Below are positions 31,786-41,255 of a stretch of 64,000 nt of DNA, in pieces. The DNA lies in contig DASUJH010000024.1 of the NCBI GenBank assembly GCA_036279355.1, positions 131,375-195,374 of the forward strand. The letters run 5' to 3'. Within the stretch, counting starts at the first letter, position 1. Each line of letters begins with the position of its first letter. The DNA comes from Gemmatimonadales bacterium (lineage in GTDB: Bacteria > Gemmatimonadota > Gemmatimonadetes > Gemmatimonadales > GWC2-71-9). Position numbers and translations under genes: made by a program. The notes under the pieces were generated by a model that worked only from the letters and a program-made list of their open reading frames with translations, was not told where the DNA came from and searched no databases.

Positions 31786-33561
31786 ATGAGGGCGGCCGGC
31801 GCGCCGACGCCGATCGACGCTGCCGGGTCGATTGACGCGGCATCGGCGTTCGCCCGCGCCGAGGCGGCGCTGGGCGCGCGCTACCGGCTCGAGCGCGTGG
31901 TCGCGGCCTCGGATGCACGGGTGCTCTTCGCGGCCGAGGACCGGGTGCTCAAGCGTGCGGTGAGCCTTCGAGTGAATTTCCGGGCCGACAACCCGATACG
32001 CAGCTGGTTCCTCCGGGAGGCTGAGGCGCTGGGCCGGCTGGATCACCCGGCAATCCGCCACGTGTACGACGCCGGCATCATCGGCGAGCTGGCGTATCGC
32101 GTGGGCAACTGGATCGAGGGCGAAGGGCTGCACGACGCGGTGCAGCGCGGGCCGCGACCCATTCCGGCCGTGCACACGCTCGCGCGCGACCTGCTGAGCG
32201 CGATGGAGCATGCGCACGGCCGGGGCGTCATCGTGCGGCGGGTGGTGCCGGCTTCGCTGCTTGTGAGCCCCGCGTCCCGCGGCACCATCACCGATCTGCG
32301 GTACTGCAACTGGACACTGCCGGCCATTCCGCCGGGCGACGAGCCCACACAGCAGGCGTTCATGGCGCCCGAGGTGCGCGGCGGCGCCGACGGCGACCCG
32401 GCGAGCGATGTCTACACCGCCGGCGCGATCCTCTACTTCGCGATCACCGGCGTCGAGCCTCCGCTCGATGCGAGCGAGGCGGCGCGGCCCGCGCTGCTCC
32501 GGCCCACGTGCCCCGCCGCGCTCGAGCGGCTGGTGCTCCGCGCGCTCGAACGCGATCCCGATGATCGCTATCTCACCGCGGCGGAGATGCTGGAGGAATT
32601 CGCCTCGGACGCAGGCGCATTCGAGCCGGCGGCCGCGGCGGGCGGCACTCCCGCGCCGGACGGGGAAGATCGGGCGCGTTGGGAAAAGCGGCTGCGCCGC
32701 GCGCTGGGCGACGACTACGAGTTGCTGGCGCGGCTCGGCCAGGGCGGCTTCGGCCGGGTCTACCGCGTGCGCGACCTCCACCTCGAGCGCGAAGTCGCGC
32801 TCAAGATCCTGCATCCGCTGCTCACCCGTGATCCGGAGGTCGTGGAGCGATTCCGTCGCGAGGCGCAACTGGCCGCGCGGCTGAGCCACCCCAACATCGT
32901 GAACATCTACGACATCGCCGGCCGTTCGGGGCTCATCTGGTACACGATGGAGCTGATCGAAGGGCCGAGCCTCGCCCAGCTCGTGGAGCGCGAGGGCCCG
33001 CTCCCGCTCGACCGGGTGCTCCGGGTCCTGCGCGAGGCGCTCTCGGCACTGGCGCACGCGCACGCGTCTGGCCTGGTGCACCGAGACATCAAGCCGGAGA
33101 ACATGCTGCTCGAGCCGGACGGCAGCCTCCGCATCACCGACTTCGGCCTGGCGCTGGCACTTCGCGCCGGGCGATTCGGGGGCGCCACCAGCCAGAGCGG
33201 AACGCCGCAGTTTGCGAGTCCAGAGCAGTTATTGGGGGAGAGGGTGGACCAGCGGTCGGACCTCTATAGCCTTGCGGCGGTAGCCTATTTCGCGCTGCTT
33301 GGCGAGCCGCCGTTTCCCGGCGCCACCCCGGAGCAGGTGCTGGCCCGGCAGACCACCAATCAGATTCCCGTGGCGGGCGAGCGACGCGAGGACGTGCCGC
33401 CGGAGCTCTGGGCCGTCCTGGGCCGGGCGCTCGATGCCGACGTCGCGGCACGCTACGGCTCGGCGGAAGAGTTTCTGCACGCGCTGAATCGCGCGGCCGG
33501 GGACGGCAGGCGGCAGGGCACCGATCTTGCTCGGGTGGCGGCGCGATGGCTCAGACTTTGA
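31786..33561 (+). CDS. Tandem pseudokinase-Ser/Thr protein kinase
   Basis: 591 residues, two kinase folds, no membrane segment. Residues ~300-570 are an intact PknB-like kinase: GQGGFGRVY loop, Lys340 (VALKIL), HRDIKPEN with Asp434, DFG at 452. Residues ~30-280 follow the same fold but lack all catalytic residues: the Lys strand reads VSLRVNF, the HRD loop VRRVVPAS and the DFG site TDLRYCNW. The end of that lobe keeps ASDVYTAGAILYFAITG and RDPDDRYLTAAEML. The first domain is probably regulatory. Substrates unknown. Confidence 0.85.
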   Translation: MRAAGAPTPIDAAGSIDAASAFARAEAALGARYRLERVVAASDARVLFAAEDRVLKRAVSLRVNFRADNPIRSWFLREAEALGRLDHPAIRHVYDAGIIGELAYRVGNWIEGEGLHDAVQRGPRPIPAVHTLARDLLSAMEHAHGRGVIVRRVVPASLLVSPASRGTITDLRYCNWTLPAIPPGDEPTQQAFMAPEVRGGADGDPASDVYTAGAILYFAITGVEPPLDASEAARPALLRPTCPAALERLVLRALERDPDDRYLTAAEMLEEFASDAGAFEPAAAAGGTPAPDGEDRARWEKRLRRALGDDYELLARLGQGGFGRVYRVRDLHLEREVALKILHPLLTRDPEVVERFRREAQLAARLSHPNIVNIYDIAGRSGLIWYTMELIEGPSLAQLVEREGPLPLDRVLRVLREALSALAHAHASGLVHRDIKPENMLLEPDGSLRITDFGLALALRAGRFGGATSQSGTPQFASPEQLLGERVDQRSDLYSLAAVAYFALLGEPPFPGATPEQVLARQTTNQIPVAGERREDVPPELWAVLGRALDADVAARYGSAEEFLHALNRAAGDGRRQGTDLARVAARWLRL

Positions 33562-33567
33562 CCTCCC

Positions 33568-33597
33568 TTGACGAGCAGCAGCCGCCCGGCATATTTG
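33568..33597 (+). promoter_or_regulatory. Candidate promoter of the cold-shock gene
   Basis: TTGACG (33568-33573), 18-base spacer, TATTTG (33592-33597). It starts seven bases after the kinase stop. It would give a leader of about 175 bases before the csp ATG. Confidence 0.4.
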
Positions 33598-33657
33598 TCG
33601 GCGCGATCAGGCCTCGGTATTTGCTTTTCAGCAGACCATCGACGGGGAACTCTTAAG

Positions 33658-33692
33658 GACCCGGGCGCATCGCCCTCGGGTCTTTTCATTTT
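33658..33692 (+). terminator. Intrinsic terminator in the cold-shock leader
   Basis: GACCCGGGCG pairs with CGCC-ct-CGGGTC (two-base bulge) and is followed by TTTTCATTTTT. It may end the kinase message. If the promoter at 33568 is real it lies inside the csp leader and could attenuate csp. Confidence 0.65.
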
Positions 33693-33728
33693 TCGTGACG
33701 CAGGACAGGCCTGCGCGCACGAAAACTC

Positions 33729-33750
33729 GGCGGCCGCTGGTGCGGCCGCC
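33729..33750 (+). promoter_or_regulatory. GC hairpin in the csp 5' UTR
   Basis: GGCGGCCGC (33729-33737), loop TGGT, GCGGCCGCC (33742-33750): nine perfect pairs, 31 bases before the csp ATG. No T-run follows. Possibly a temperature- or Csp-sensitive leader structure. Confidence 0.45.
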
Positions 33751-33781
33751 GGCGCAGTCCAATCAACACGGAGTAGGCGCA

Positions 33782-33997
33782 ATGGCTCGCACCATCGGCA
33801 CGGTGAAGTGGTTCAACGACGCGAAGGGCTTCGGGTTCATCACCCCGGAGAACGGTGACAAGGACTGTTTCGTCCACCACACCGCCATCAAGGCGGATGG
33901 GTTCCGCAGCCTCGCGGAGGGCGAAAGAGTCGAGTTCGACATCGTGCAGGGTGCCAAGGGCCCCGCTGCGGAAAACGTGGTGAAGCTGGCCAAGTAA
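33782..33997 (+). CDS. Cold-shock protein, CspA family
   Basis: 71 residues, a single cold-shock domain. RNP1 KGFGFI and RNP2-like DCFVHHTAI are intact ([20 protein letters not shown]). It binds single-stranded RNA and DNA and acts as an RNA chaperone. GGAG precedes ATG 33782. It is preceded by a long structured leader, which is common for this family, and ends at a strong terminator. Confidence 0.96.
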   Translation: MARTIGTVKWFNDAKGFGFITPENGDKDCFVHHTAIKADGFRSLAEGERVEFDIVQGAKGPAAENVVKLAK

Positions 33998-34028
33998 CTC
34001 GTCCGCGCACCACTGGTGCTGATCGCAG

Positions 34029-34065
34029 AACGGCGGGCCGCTCGGTGGAGCGGCCCGCCGTTTTT
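34029..34065 (+). terminator. Strong intrinsic terminator after csp
   Basis: AACGGCGGGCCGCT (34029-34042), loop CGGTGG, AGCGGCCCGCCGTT (34049-34062), then more T. Fourteen perfect pairs. On the minus strand the stem is preceded by T and so flanked by A, so it may also end infA transcription. Confidence 0.85.
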
Positions 34066-34092
34066 CGAGCCTCGCCGCGCCGCGGAGTTACG

Positions 34093-34311
34093 TCACTTGT
34101 GCCGATAGATGACCCGCCCGCGGGTGAGATCGTAGGGCGAGAGCACGACGCTGACGCGGTCGCCCTCGAGCACGCGGATCTTGAACTTGCTCATTTTGCC
34201 GGCTGCGTACGCCAGAATCTCGTGACCGTTCTCCAGCATGACCCGATAGTTCCGGTCGGGCAGGACTTCGGTCACCACGCCCTCCATCTCGATGCCCTCT
34301 TCCTTGGCCAT
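34093..34311 (-). CDS. infA: Translation initiation factor IF-1
   Basis: 72 residues, the standard size. Starts [20 protein letters not shown] and contains the S1/OB-fold strands [19 protein letters not shown] and [20 protein letters not shown]. Binds the ribosomal A site during initiation. ATG 34309-34311 has GGAGAGA upstream. It stands apart from the ribosomal-protein operon where infA is often found. Confidence 0.96.
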   Translation of the reverse strand: MAKEEGIEMEGVVTEVLPDRNYRVMLENGHEILAYAAGKMSKFKIRVLEGDRVSVVLSPYDLTRGRVIYRHK

Positions 34312-34447
34312 CCAGTCTCTCCGGTAGACTGCCCCTTCGATCATCCCCGTGGAGCGGCCCCCGGGGTATGCGCGGAATCGGCGGAATCTTGCCTGCCGCG
34401 GGGCGGGAAGCAACCGCAACGGGCTGTGCGGCGCGTCGCGCGGCGGC

Positions 34448-36175
34448 CTACGCGGCTGGTGCATCGGGCGTGGCAACGGCGCCGCGAAGCTCCTCGATGT
34501 GCTCTTCGACCAGCGCGACCAGGTCGCCAAGGAGTTTCGCATCGAAGCTCAGCTCGACGCCGGCGGCCTGATAGAGGCTCGGCAGCGGCCGCGTGGACCC
34601 CAATGACAGCGCCCGCCGGTAGTGCGCGACCGCGGAGGTCGGATCGCGCAGGCTGTTTCGCCACACCTGCAGCGCGCCGATTTCCGCGATGGCGTACTCG
34701 ATGTAATAGAACGGGTGAAGGAAGATGTGGAGCTGCCGGTACCAGCGCGCGATGCGCTCGGTCTCCAGTCCGCTCCAATCGATACCGCGCTCGAAGCGCG
34801 CGCGGATGCGGAGCCACGCTTCGTCGCGCGCCGCCGCGTCGTGGCCCTGCCCGCTGGCGTAGATCCAGTGCTGGAATGCGTCAACCGAGGCGATATGCGC
34901 GAGGCTGATGAGCACGTCCTCCAGATGCTCGAGCCGCGCCGAGCGCGCCTCGTCGGGGGTGAAGTATCCGGTCGGGCGTACGAGGTGCCGCGCCGCGATC
35001 AGCTCCATCGACATCGAGGCAAGCTCCGCGGCTTCGGCGCCGGGCTGGCGCTGCCAGATGAACGGCTGCGCGCGGGCCGCGAACGCGTGGAAGGCGTGCC
35101 CCGCTTCGTGGAGCAGCGTATTCACGTCTTCGGCGATGCCAACGGCGTTCATGAAGATGAACGGACGGCCCTGGTACTGCAGCGTCTCGCAATAGCCGCC
35201 GGGCGCCTTGCCTCGACGGCTCGCGAGATCGAGCAGGCCGAGGTCGATCATCGTCTGGAACTCCCCACCCAGATCGGGAGAGACACGGCCGAAGACGCGC
35301 CGCGCACCGGCCACCAGCTCGTCAACCGTCTCGAACGGCTTGAGCGGGGCCGCGCGCCACGGGTCCACCTGCAAGTCCCACGGCCGGATCTCCGCGATGC
35401 CGAGCCGATGCCGGCGCTGCTCGAACAGCCGCTCGACGGCGGGAACGACCGTCGACTCGATCGCGCCGTGCAGACGCTCACAGTCCGCGGGGCCGTAGTC
35501 GAAGCGGAATTTGGCCGGGAAGATGTAGTCGCGGAAATTCGCGAACCCCGCGTTGTGCGCGGCCTGCTGCCGGAGGGCGTACATCCGGTCGAAGAGCTCG
35601 GCCAGCGTGTCGCGCGCGGCAAGGTAGGGGGCAGTGATAACGTGCCACGCCCGCTCGCGCGCCGGACGTTCGGCGCTCTTGAGATAGGGCTGGAGCTGGG
35701 GCAGCGGTCGCTCCTCGCCCTCCCACATGGCCGTCATGGAACCAGTGATGCGCTGGTAGCGGGCGGCGAGCTGCTCGGCTTCCGCGAAGATCGGTACGTT
35801 GGCTTCGCGGAAGAGGGCAATCGCGGTCTCGAAGCGCCGAAGCGTCGTCGCCATGTCGGGGCGGCGGAGCCCCGACTCGATGAGCCGCCGCGCGAGCCCG
35901 ACGGTGCGCTCCTCCATGCGCGGCAGGATCTCGCTCGAGAAACGGAGATGGTCGGACTCCTTTTGGGGATCGGCGGTGTCGATGGAGTACTCGATCATCG
36001 CACGTGCCGCGGCCTCGGTTACCAGCTCCTCCAGCGTCGACCAGGTGCGGAGCCACTCGTCGACCGTGTCGGAATCGACCGGGCGCTCGGCCAGCTCGTC
36101 GTAGTAGGGAATGATGTCAGCCCAGGTGGCCTTGGCGAACGACGCCGGGGACGTGGGTAAAACGGACGCGGTCAC
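34448..36175 (-). CDS. M3-family oligoendopeptidase
   Basis: Zinc metallopeptidase, about 575 residues, cytoplasmic (no signal peptide). The HExxH site is in [15 protein letters not shown], and the third ligand Glu lies in the following [11 protein letters not shown] region. Similar to PepF/oligopeptidase F proteins that degrade peptides of roughly 6-20 residues. The second of two in-frame GTGs (36173-36175) is preferred: GAGGAG stands five bases before it but overlaps the first GTG. Confidence 0.9.
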   Translation of the reverse strand: MTASVLPTSPASFAKATWADIIPYYDELAERPVDSDTVDEWLRTWSTLEELVTEAAARAMIEYSIDTADPQKESDHLRFSSEILPRMEERTVGLARRLIESGLRRPDMATTLRRFETAIALFREANVPIFAEAEQLAARYQRITGSMTAMWEGEERPLPQLQPYLKSAERPARERAWHVITAPYLAARDTLAELFDRMYALRQQAAHNAGFANFRDYIFPAKFRFDYGPADCERLHGAIESTVVPAVERLFEQRRHRLGIAEIRPWDLQVDPWRAAPLKPFETVDELVAGARRVFGRVSPDLGGEFQTMIDLGLLDLASRRGKAPGGYCETLQYQGRPFIFMNAVGIAEDVNTLLHEAGHAFHAFAARAQPFIWQRQPGAEAAELASMSMELIAARHLVRPTGYFTPDEARSARLEHLEDVLISLAHIASVDAFQHWIYASGQGHDAAARDEAWLRIRARFERGIDWSGLETERIARWYRQLHIFLHPFYYIEYAIAEIGALQVWRNSLRDPTSAVAHYRRALSLGSTRPLPSLYQAAGVELSFDAKLLGDLVALVEEHIEELRGAVATPDAPAA

Positions 36176-36209
36176 ACGCACTCCTCACTAAGATCCTGCA
36201 CGCGCATCG

Positions 36210-38237
36210 TTATGAAGTTGGCCGGATCGGGGCGCGAAGGCCAGCCGAGGCGGCCCGCGCCTGCCGGTGATAGAGATATGCGAGGGCGAGCGAGACGAGT
36301 CCGAGCGTGAACACGGACGCGACTCGGTAGAGCGCGTCGAGCGATGACAGATCGACCAGCAGCACCTTGGCCACGGCAAGCCCGGCGACGGCCAAACCGC
36401 CAAGCCGCGCGGGGCGGATCCTGCGCCGAAGTCCGAGCACCACGAGGTCCGCCGCGAAGAGCAGCCACCAAGCGCTCACGGCAAGGCCGCCGGCGAGCGC
36501 CGCGGTGTCCGGGGCCAGCCCGCGAAGCCGGAAGAGGCGGGTGATCTCGCCCGTCACGCCGAAGAGGAGCAGGCCGCCGCCGGCCAGCCACAGCGCCGCA
36601 CGCGCGAGATGGACGGCGTCGGGCACTGGCCGGGCGGGCGCGGGTGGTGCCGATGCGGATGCAGCTGCAGGCGAGGGTCCCCGCAGCAAACCGGCAGCGA
36701 GCGCGGCAGAAACCGCGACCGCAAGCCACAACACGAGCGCGTAGTCGCCGGTGAACGCGGCATCGTTCCATGGCCGACGCGGGTTGTCCACGGCGAGCAG
36801 ATGCACCGCCGCCGCGGCGAAGGTCGCCAGAGCGTACCAGCGGCCGTCTGAGCGGTCGAACGCATGGTCGAGCGCAGCCCACAGAAGCGCGAGCGCAAGG
36901 AGGATGGCCGGCGCCGGGAGGCCGCCCCAGTGCTCGAGCACCGCGCCGGCGGCCGCGGCGGCGCCTACCAGCGTAAACGGCACCAGCCGTCCCCCGTATC
37001 CGGTTGCGAGGTATAGGGCTGCCACCACGAAGGCCGCGATGCCCGGATGCGCGCGCATGAAGTCCGGTGCTGCCACCGCCACCGCCCATCCGATGAAGAG
37101 GGGCGTCACCAGAAAGGCGACCAGCTCGCCGAGGGACCACCCGGATGCGGCAGGGCCCTCCACCGGCCGCCCGCGCGCCGACCGAGGCACCACAAGCGGG
37201 TTGCGCAGCGCATACCACCAGACCGGCGCCGCGAGCACGATGCCGGCGGCGAGCATCAGCCAGTGCGCGTCGAGGCGAGCGCTCCCCAGGGAGGCGAGCA
37301 GAGCCCACCCGCCCCAGAAGGAGAGGAAGCGCGTTTCCCGCCAATGTTCGCGGAGCGCGACGTACATGCCGGCCGCCCCGCCCAGCGCGCTGTACGCAAG
37401 CGCGCCGAGCGGCCCCGCACTTCCGACCGCCGTCCAGCCGAGCCCGAAATACGCGAGCGCAACGACGGCCGCGGCACGCCGCCACCGCTTGCGCGCCGCC
37501 ACCCAACCGAGCGCAATCGCCATGCAGGCGAGATAAAGCAGCAGCAGGTCGGCGTGCGATCGGTCGCGCCCGAGCAGCACGGGCGCGAAGAAGGCGCCGA
37601 GCGCCGCGACCGTGCCGAGCGCTTCGGTGTCCACCGCAAACGCGATGGCTGCAAGCCCGAGCGAAACGAGTGCCAGTGCTACGATGCCGGACGTAGGCGG
37701 CAGCAATCCGTAGAGGCGCGCCGCGGCCCAAACGGCGAGATACATGATCGCGGCACCCGCGCCGACGAGGGATGCGCCGTAGGTGCGGTACCGATCGAGC
37801 AGGCGCCAGCCGAGCGCGCCGACGACGGCCCCGGCCGCCACGCCGCCGGCGCAGCGCACCACGGGCGAAATCCAGCCGCGCTCGAAGGAGAGCTTGAGCA
37901 GGTACCCCGCTGCCAGGATGAGTGCGAGCACCCCGATGGCGAGCAGACCGCGCTGGCCGATCCATTCCTCGAACGCGAGTCGGCGGACCCCGGTCTGCGA
38001 CGGCGTGCGCGGCGGAGGCGCGGCCGCACGGGGCCCGGGCTCCGGCTCGCGGAGCGGTGGGTCGCGGGGCGCGCCGGCCGGCGCGCCCCGCGGCGTAGGA
38101 GCAGGCTCGCGCCGCGCTGATGGTCCGCGCGCCTCGGGCGGCAGCACCCGGTCGGGCGTGTTCACGAGCCGGCGCACAAGCGCTTCCACGATCTCCAGGC
38201 GCTGCTCCAACCGGTCGAGCCGCTCTTCGACGCTCAT
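36210..38237 (-). CDS. DUF2339 multispan membrane protein
   Basis: 675 residues. The N-terminus is a short coiled coil (VEERLDRLEQRLEIVEALVR), then a Pro/Arg-rich linker to about residue 85. The conserved DUF2339 entry follows (FEEWIGQRGLLAIGVLALIL), then about 18-20 hydrophobic helices. Function unknown in the family; envelope assembly or transport roles are only guesses. It ends 35 bases before the M3 peptidase gene and starts 22 bases after the MFS gene, within the same minus-strand array. Confidence 0.85.
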   Translation of the reverse strand: MSVEERLDRLEQRLEIVEALVRRLVNTPDRVLPPEARGPSARREPAPTPRGAPAGAPRDPPLREPEPGPRAAAPPPRTPSQTGVRRLAFEEWIGQRGLLAIGVLALILAAGYLLKLSFERGWISPVVRCAGGVAAGAVVGALGWRLLDRYRTYGASLVGAGAAIMYLAVWAAARLYGLLPPTSGIVALALVSLGLAAIAFAVDTEALGTVAALGAFFAPVLLGRDRSHADLLLLYLACMAIALGWVAARKRWRRAAAVVALAYFGLGWTAVGSAGPLGALAYSALGGAAGMYVALREHWRETRFLSFWGGWALLASLGSARLDAHWLMLAAGIVLAAPVWWYALRNPLVVPRSARGRPVEGPAASGWSLGELVAFLVTPLFIGWAVAVAAPDFMRAHPGIAAFVVAALYLATGYGGRLVPFTLVGAAAAAGAVLEHWGGLPAPAILLALALLWAALDHAFDRSDGRWYALATFAAAAVHLLAVDNPRRPWNDAAFTGDYALVLWLAVAVSAALAAGLLRGPSPAAASASAPPAPARPVPDAVHLARAALWLAGGGLLLFGVTGEITRLFRLRGLAPDTAALAGGLAVSAWWLLFAADLVVLGLRRRIRPARLGGLAVAGLAVAKVLLVDLSSLDALYRVASVFTLGLVSLALAYLYHRQARAASAGLRAPIRPTS

Positions 38238-38259
38238 AGCCTCCTCCGGCAGCGGCGGA

Positions 38260-39507
38260 TCAAGTCGGGATGTCGGGCGCCGACGCGGGCGCCGGCTTCA
38301 TGCCGGCAGGCTGCACCCCCACCCGGAAAACGAGCAGGCTCATCAGCACGATGAAACCGGCGGCCATGTAAAACGGCGACGCATGGCCCAGGCGCTCAAA
38401 TGCAGCGGTGGCAACGAGCGGCGCCACCACGCGCGAGAGCCCCGCGAACGTCTGCGCCACCCCCATCACGGTACCGTATTCCGAGCGCCGGGTGTGGCGC
38501 GAAATGAGCGACGTCGTGGCCGGAAAGAGAAGTGCAGTGCCGATCGGTACGAGCGGCATGACCGCCGCGAGGCCCCAGAAGGAGCCCGCCTGAGGAAAGA
38601 GGGCCAGGCCTGCGATGAGCGACAGGGTCCCGACCTGCATCGCGCGGGGCTCGCCGATGCGGTCCACAATAGGGCCGAGGCAGAGCGTGCGCATCACGAC
38701 CGAAAGGCCGCCGATGTAGAGAAACACGAAGCCGATCGACTGCTCGGTCACGCCGAACTCCGCGTCGAGATAGAGCGCCAGGACCGATGTGAGCGCCGCG
38801 AACGCAAGCATCCCGCCCGCGTAGATCAGAATGAGCCTCGGGACCGCACGGGTCGGGTGGCGCACCACCTCCCATCCGGCACGCCAGACCGGTGCCCCCG
38901 CCGTTGCGTGCGCGCCGGAGCCGTCCTTCCGGCGCGACTCCGGGAGCCAGCGCCAGGCAAAGCCGGCGTTGAGCAGGCAGAGCGCCGCCGCCAGAAATCC
39001 CGGCGCCTCGGGGCCGAACTTGGTGGCGAAGGAGCCGATGACGGGACCGAGCATGACGCCGGCCGACGTGGCGGCGGAGAGCCAGCCCAGGGCGCGGGCC
39101 CGCTGCGCCGGCTCGATCGTGTCCGCTACGTACGCTTGGGCGACGCCGGTGGTGCCGCCGCCTGCGCCCTGGATGAGCCGCGACGCGAAGAGCAGCCAAA
39201 GCGCGTCCGCCACGCCGAAGACCACGTACGCCAGAGCCGAGGCGCCGAGTCCGATGAGAAGCGCCGGGCGCCGCCCGTAGGTATCCGATACGCGGCCCCA
39301 GAGCGGCGATGAGAGGATCTGCGCGATGGAGAACGCGGAGATGATGATTCCGACTTCGAACGCGGTGGCATGCAACCGGAGCGCGTAGAACGGGAGCAGC
39401 GGAAGCACGATCGCGAAGCCGATCATGTCGACGAAATTCGTGGCGATGAGCACCCAGAGCCGGCGAAGCTGGTCCCGGGCCGAAATGGCGGGGGCCGGCT
39501 CGCTCAC
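38260..39507 (-). CDS. MFS transporter, DHA1/tetracycline-efflux type
   Basis: 415 residues, 12 predicted helices. Motif A of MFS carriers reads SPLWGRVSDTYGRRPALLIG between helices 2 and 3. RLIQGAGGGTTGVAQAYVAD marks helix 4 and motif C is near GWLSAATSAGVMLGPVIGS. Probably a proton-driven exporter of a small molecule. GTG 39505-39507 overlaps the ABC permease stop (GTGA), so it is translated with the ABC importer, an unusual pairing. Confidence 0.88.
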   Translation of the reverse strand: MSEPAPAISARDQLRRLWVLIATNFVDMIGFAIVLPLLPFYALRLHATAFEVGIIISAFSIAQILSSPLWGRVSDTYGRRPALLIGLGASALAYVVFGVADALWLLFASRLIQGAGGGTTGVAQAYVADTIEPAQRARALGWLSAATSAGVMLGPVIGSFATKFGPEAPGFLAAALCLLNAGFAWRWLPESRRKDGSGAHATAGAPVWRAGWEVVRHPTRAVPRLILIYAGGMLAFAALTSVLALYLDAEFGVTEQSIGFVFLYIGGLSVVMRTLCLGPIVDRIGEPRAMQVGTLSLIAGLALFPQAGSFWGLAAVMPLVPIGTALLFPATTSLISRHTRRSEYGTVMGVAQTFAGLSRVVAPLVATAAFERLGHASPFYMAAGFIVLMSLLVFRVGVQPAGMKPAPASAPDIPT

Positions 39508-41255
39508 CCTGCCCCGCCCCAGTCCGCGCCGAGCGCGAAGATCGCGGCGCTCAGCGCCATGAGGACGACGCCGTACGCCGCAGCGACGCCGACGTCGGAC
39601 TGGCGCAGGCTCGCCAGGATCTCGAGCGAGATCGGGCGGGTGTCGTAGGTGTAGAGCACGATCGACGTCACGAAGTCTCCCAGGGCGGTAACGAATGCGA
39701 GCGTGGCCCCCGCCATGAGCGAAGGCCTGAGCAGCGGCACCGTGACCCGCCGGAGCGTGCGCCAGTGGCCGGCGCCCAGACTCGCGGCCGCCTCGTCGTA
39801 CGAGGGATCGAGGGCACGGAACCCGGCCAGCGTCGCGCGGCTCGTGATCGGCAGGTTGCGAACGAGATAGGCCAGCGGAAGGATCCAGATGGTGCCGATC
39901 AGCACCACGCGGCCGAACCAGGGGGCCCACACGCTGAACGCGGTGGCCAGCGCGATCGCGAACACGGTGCCGGGCACCGCCCACGGAAGGGCAAGGAGCA
40001 GGTCGAGCGCGCGCCGGCCCGGCACCCGGCGCCGTACGATGAGCGCGGCCGCGGCAAGCGAGAGCGCCACCGCGGCCGCCGTGGCCAGCGTGGCGAGCCA
40101 GAGGCTGTTGAGGAGCGGGCGAAGCCGCACCGGGTCGCCCACCAGCGCCGCATAATTCGCCAGGCTCCACGCCGGCGGGATGGCCTCCGTGGTCCAGGTG
40201 CCGAGCGGGACAAACGAAACCACGAGCAACGTGAGGTGCGGAAGCAGGAGTACCACCGCGAGCGACCAGGAAAACACCGCGAGGGCCACGCGCGCGCCGC
40301 GATGGCGCACCACCGCGGGTGCCGGTGCGGTGCCTTTGGTGCCGGCTCCAACGGCACTCCCGCCCCCCGCGCCGTATCCGCCGCTGTCCGTGCCGCGGAA
40401 CAGCGCGAGCGCTGCGAGCGCAAGCAGCGAGAGCGCCACCGTCTCCACCATCGCGAGGGCATTCTCACCGTTGAGTCGGGTGGCGACGATCTGCGTCGTC
40501 ATCACCCGGAACCCGCCGCCGAAGATGTATGGCGCGCTGAACGACGCGAGCGACGTCATGAACGTGAGCAGCGCGCCGCCGGTGAGCGCCGGCGCCAGCG
40601 CAGGGAGAACGACCCGCTGTGCGGTGCGCCAGCGACCGGCGCCGAGGCTCGCGGCCGCCTCGAGTTGCGCAGCGTCGAGCGAGAGGAGCGCCGCGCGGGT
40701 GAACAGATAGAAGTACACGTACATCGAGTAGGCATGCACCATGAGGATGGCGCCGGCGCCCTCGAGTCGCCACGGGGCCGTCTCCAGTCCGAAGACTGCC
40801 TGGACCAGACGCGCGAAGAAGCCCGACTCTCCGTAGAGAAAGAGAAACGCGACCACGCCCACGAGCGGCGGCAACACCGCGGGCAGCGCGATCACGGCGC
40901 CGAGCAGGCGCCGGCCCGGAAAGTCGTATCGGGCGAAGAGCACGGCGAGCGGGATGCCGATCGCGCCTGCGAGCAGCACGCTCACGACTGAGATCCAGAA
41001 GCTGTCCCAGAGCGCGCGCCATTCGGTGGGGCGCCGGAGAAACTCGCGCACATATTCGAGCGTCCAGCCGCCGGCCGCGCGGAGTGCCTCCGCGCCTGTC
41101 GCCTCGGTGCGGACCGCGTCGACCAGCACGAGCAGCAGCGGATACACCACGAGCCAGCCGAGCACGATGAGGAGGAGCGCGCCGGCCGCGGCCGTGGCCG
41201 GGCGCGCGCGACGTGCCGCCGCCGCCGCCGGTATCGCGCGGAGTGCCGCGGTCAC
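39504..41255 (-). CDS. ABC transporter permease, fused double domain (FbpB-like)
   Basis: 583 residues with two homologous permease halves. Each has the EAA loop that contacts the ATPase: EAAASLGAGRWRTAQRVVLP near residue 212 and EAAASLGAGHWRTLRRVTVP near residue 515. A Gly/Ala-rich linker lies near residue 290. This fused form is typical of Fe(III) and related importers. GTG start overlaps the ATPase stop. Confidence 0.9.
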   Translation of the reverse strand: MTAALRAIPAAAAARRARPATAAAGALLLIVLGWLVVYPLLLVLVDAVRTEATGAEALRAAGGWTLEYVREFLRRPTEWRALWDSFWISVVSVLLAGAIGIPLAVLFARYDFPGRRLLGAVIALPAVLPPLVGVVAFLFLYGESGFFARLVQAVFGLETAPWRLEGAGAILMVHAYSMYVYFYLFTRAALLSLDAAQLEAAASLGAGRWRTAQRVVLPALAPALTGGALLTFMTSLASFSAPYIFGGGFRVMTTQIVATRLNGENALAMVETVALSLLALAALALFRGTDSGGYGAGGGSAVGAGTKGTAPAPAVVRHRGARVALAVFSWSLAVVLLLPHLTLLVVSFVPLGTWTTEAIPPAWSLANYAALVGDPVRLRPLLNSLWLATLATAAAVALSLAAAALIVRRRVPGRRALDLLLALPWAVPGTVFAIALATAFSVWAPWFGRVVLIGTIWILPLAYLVRNLPITSRATLAGFRALDPSYDEAAASLGAGHWRTLRRVTVPLLRPSLMAGATLAFVTALGDFVTSIVLYTYDTRPISLEILASLRQSDVGVAAAYGVVLMALSAAIFALGADWGGAG

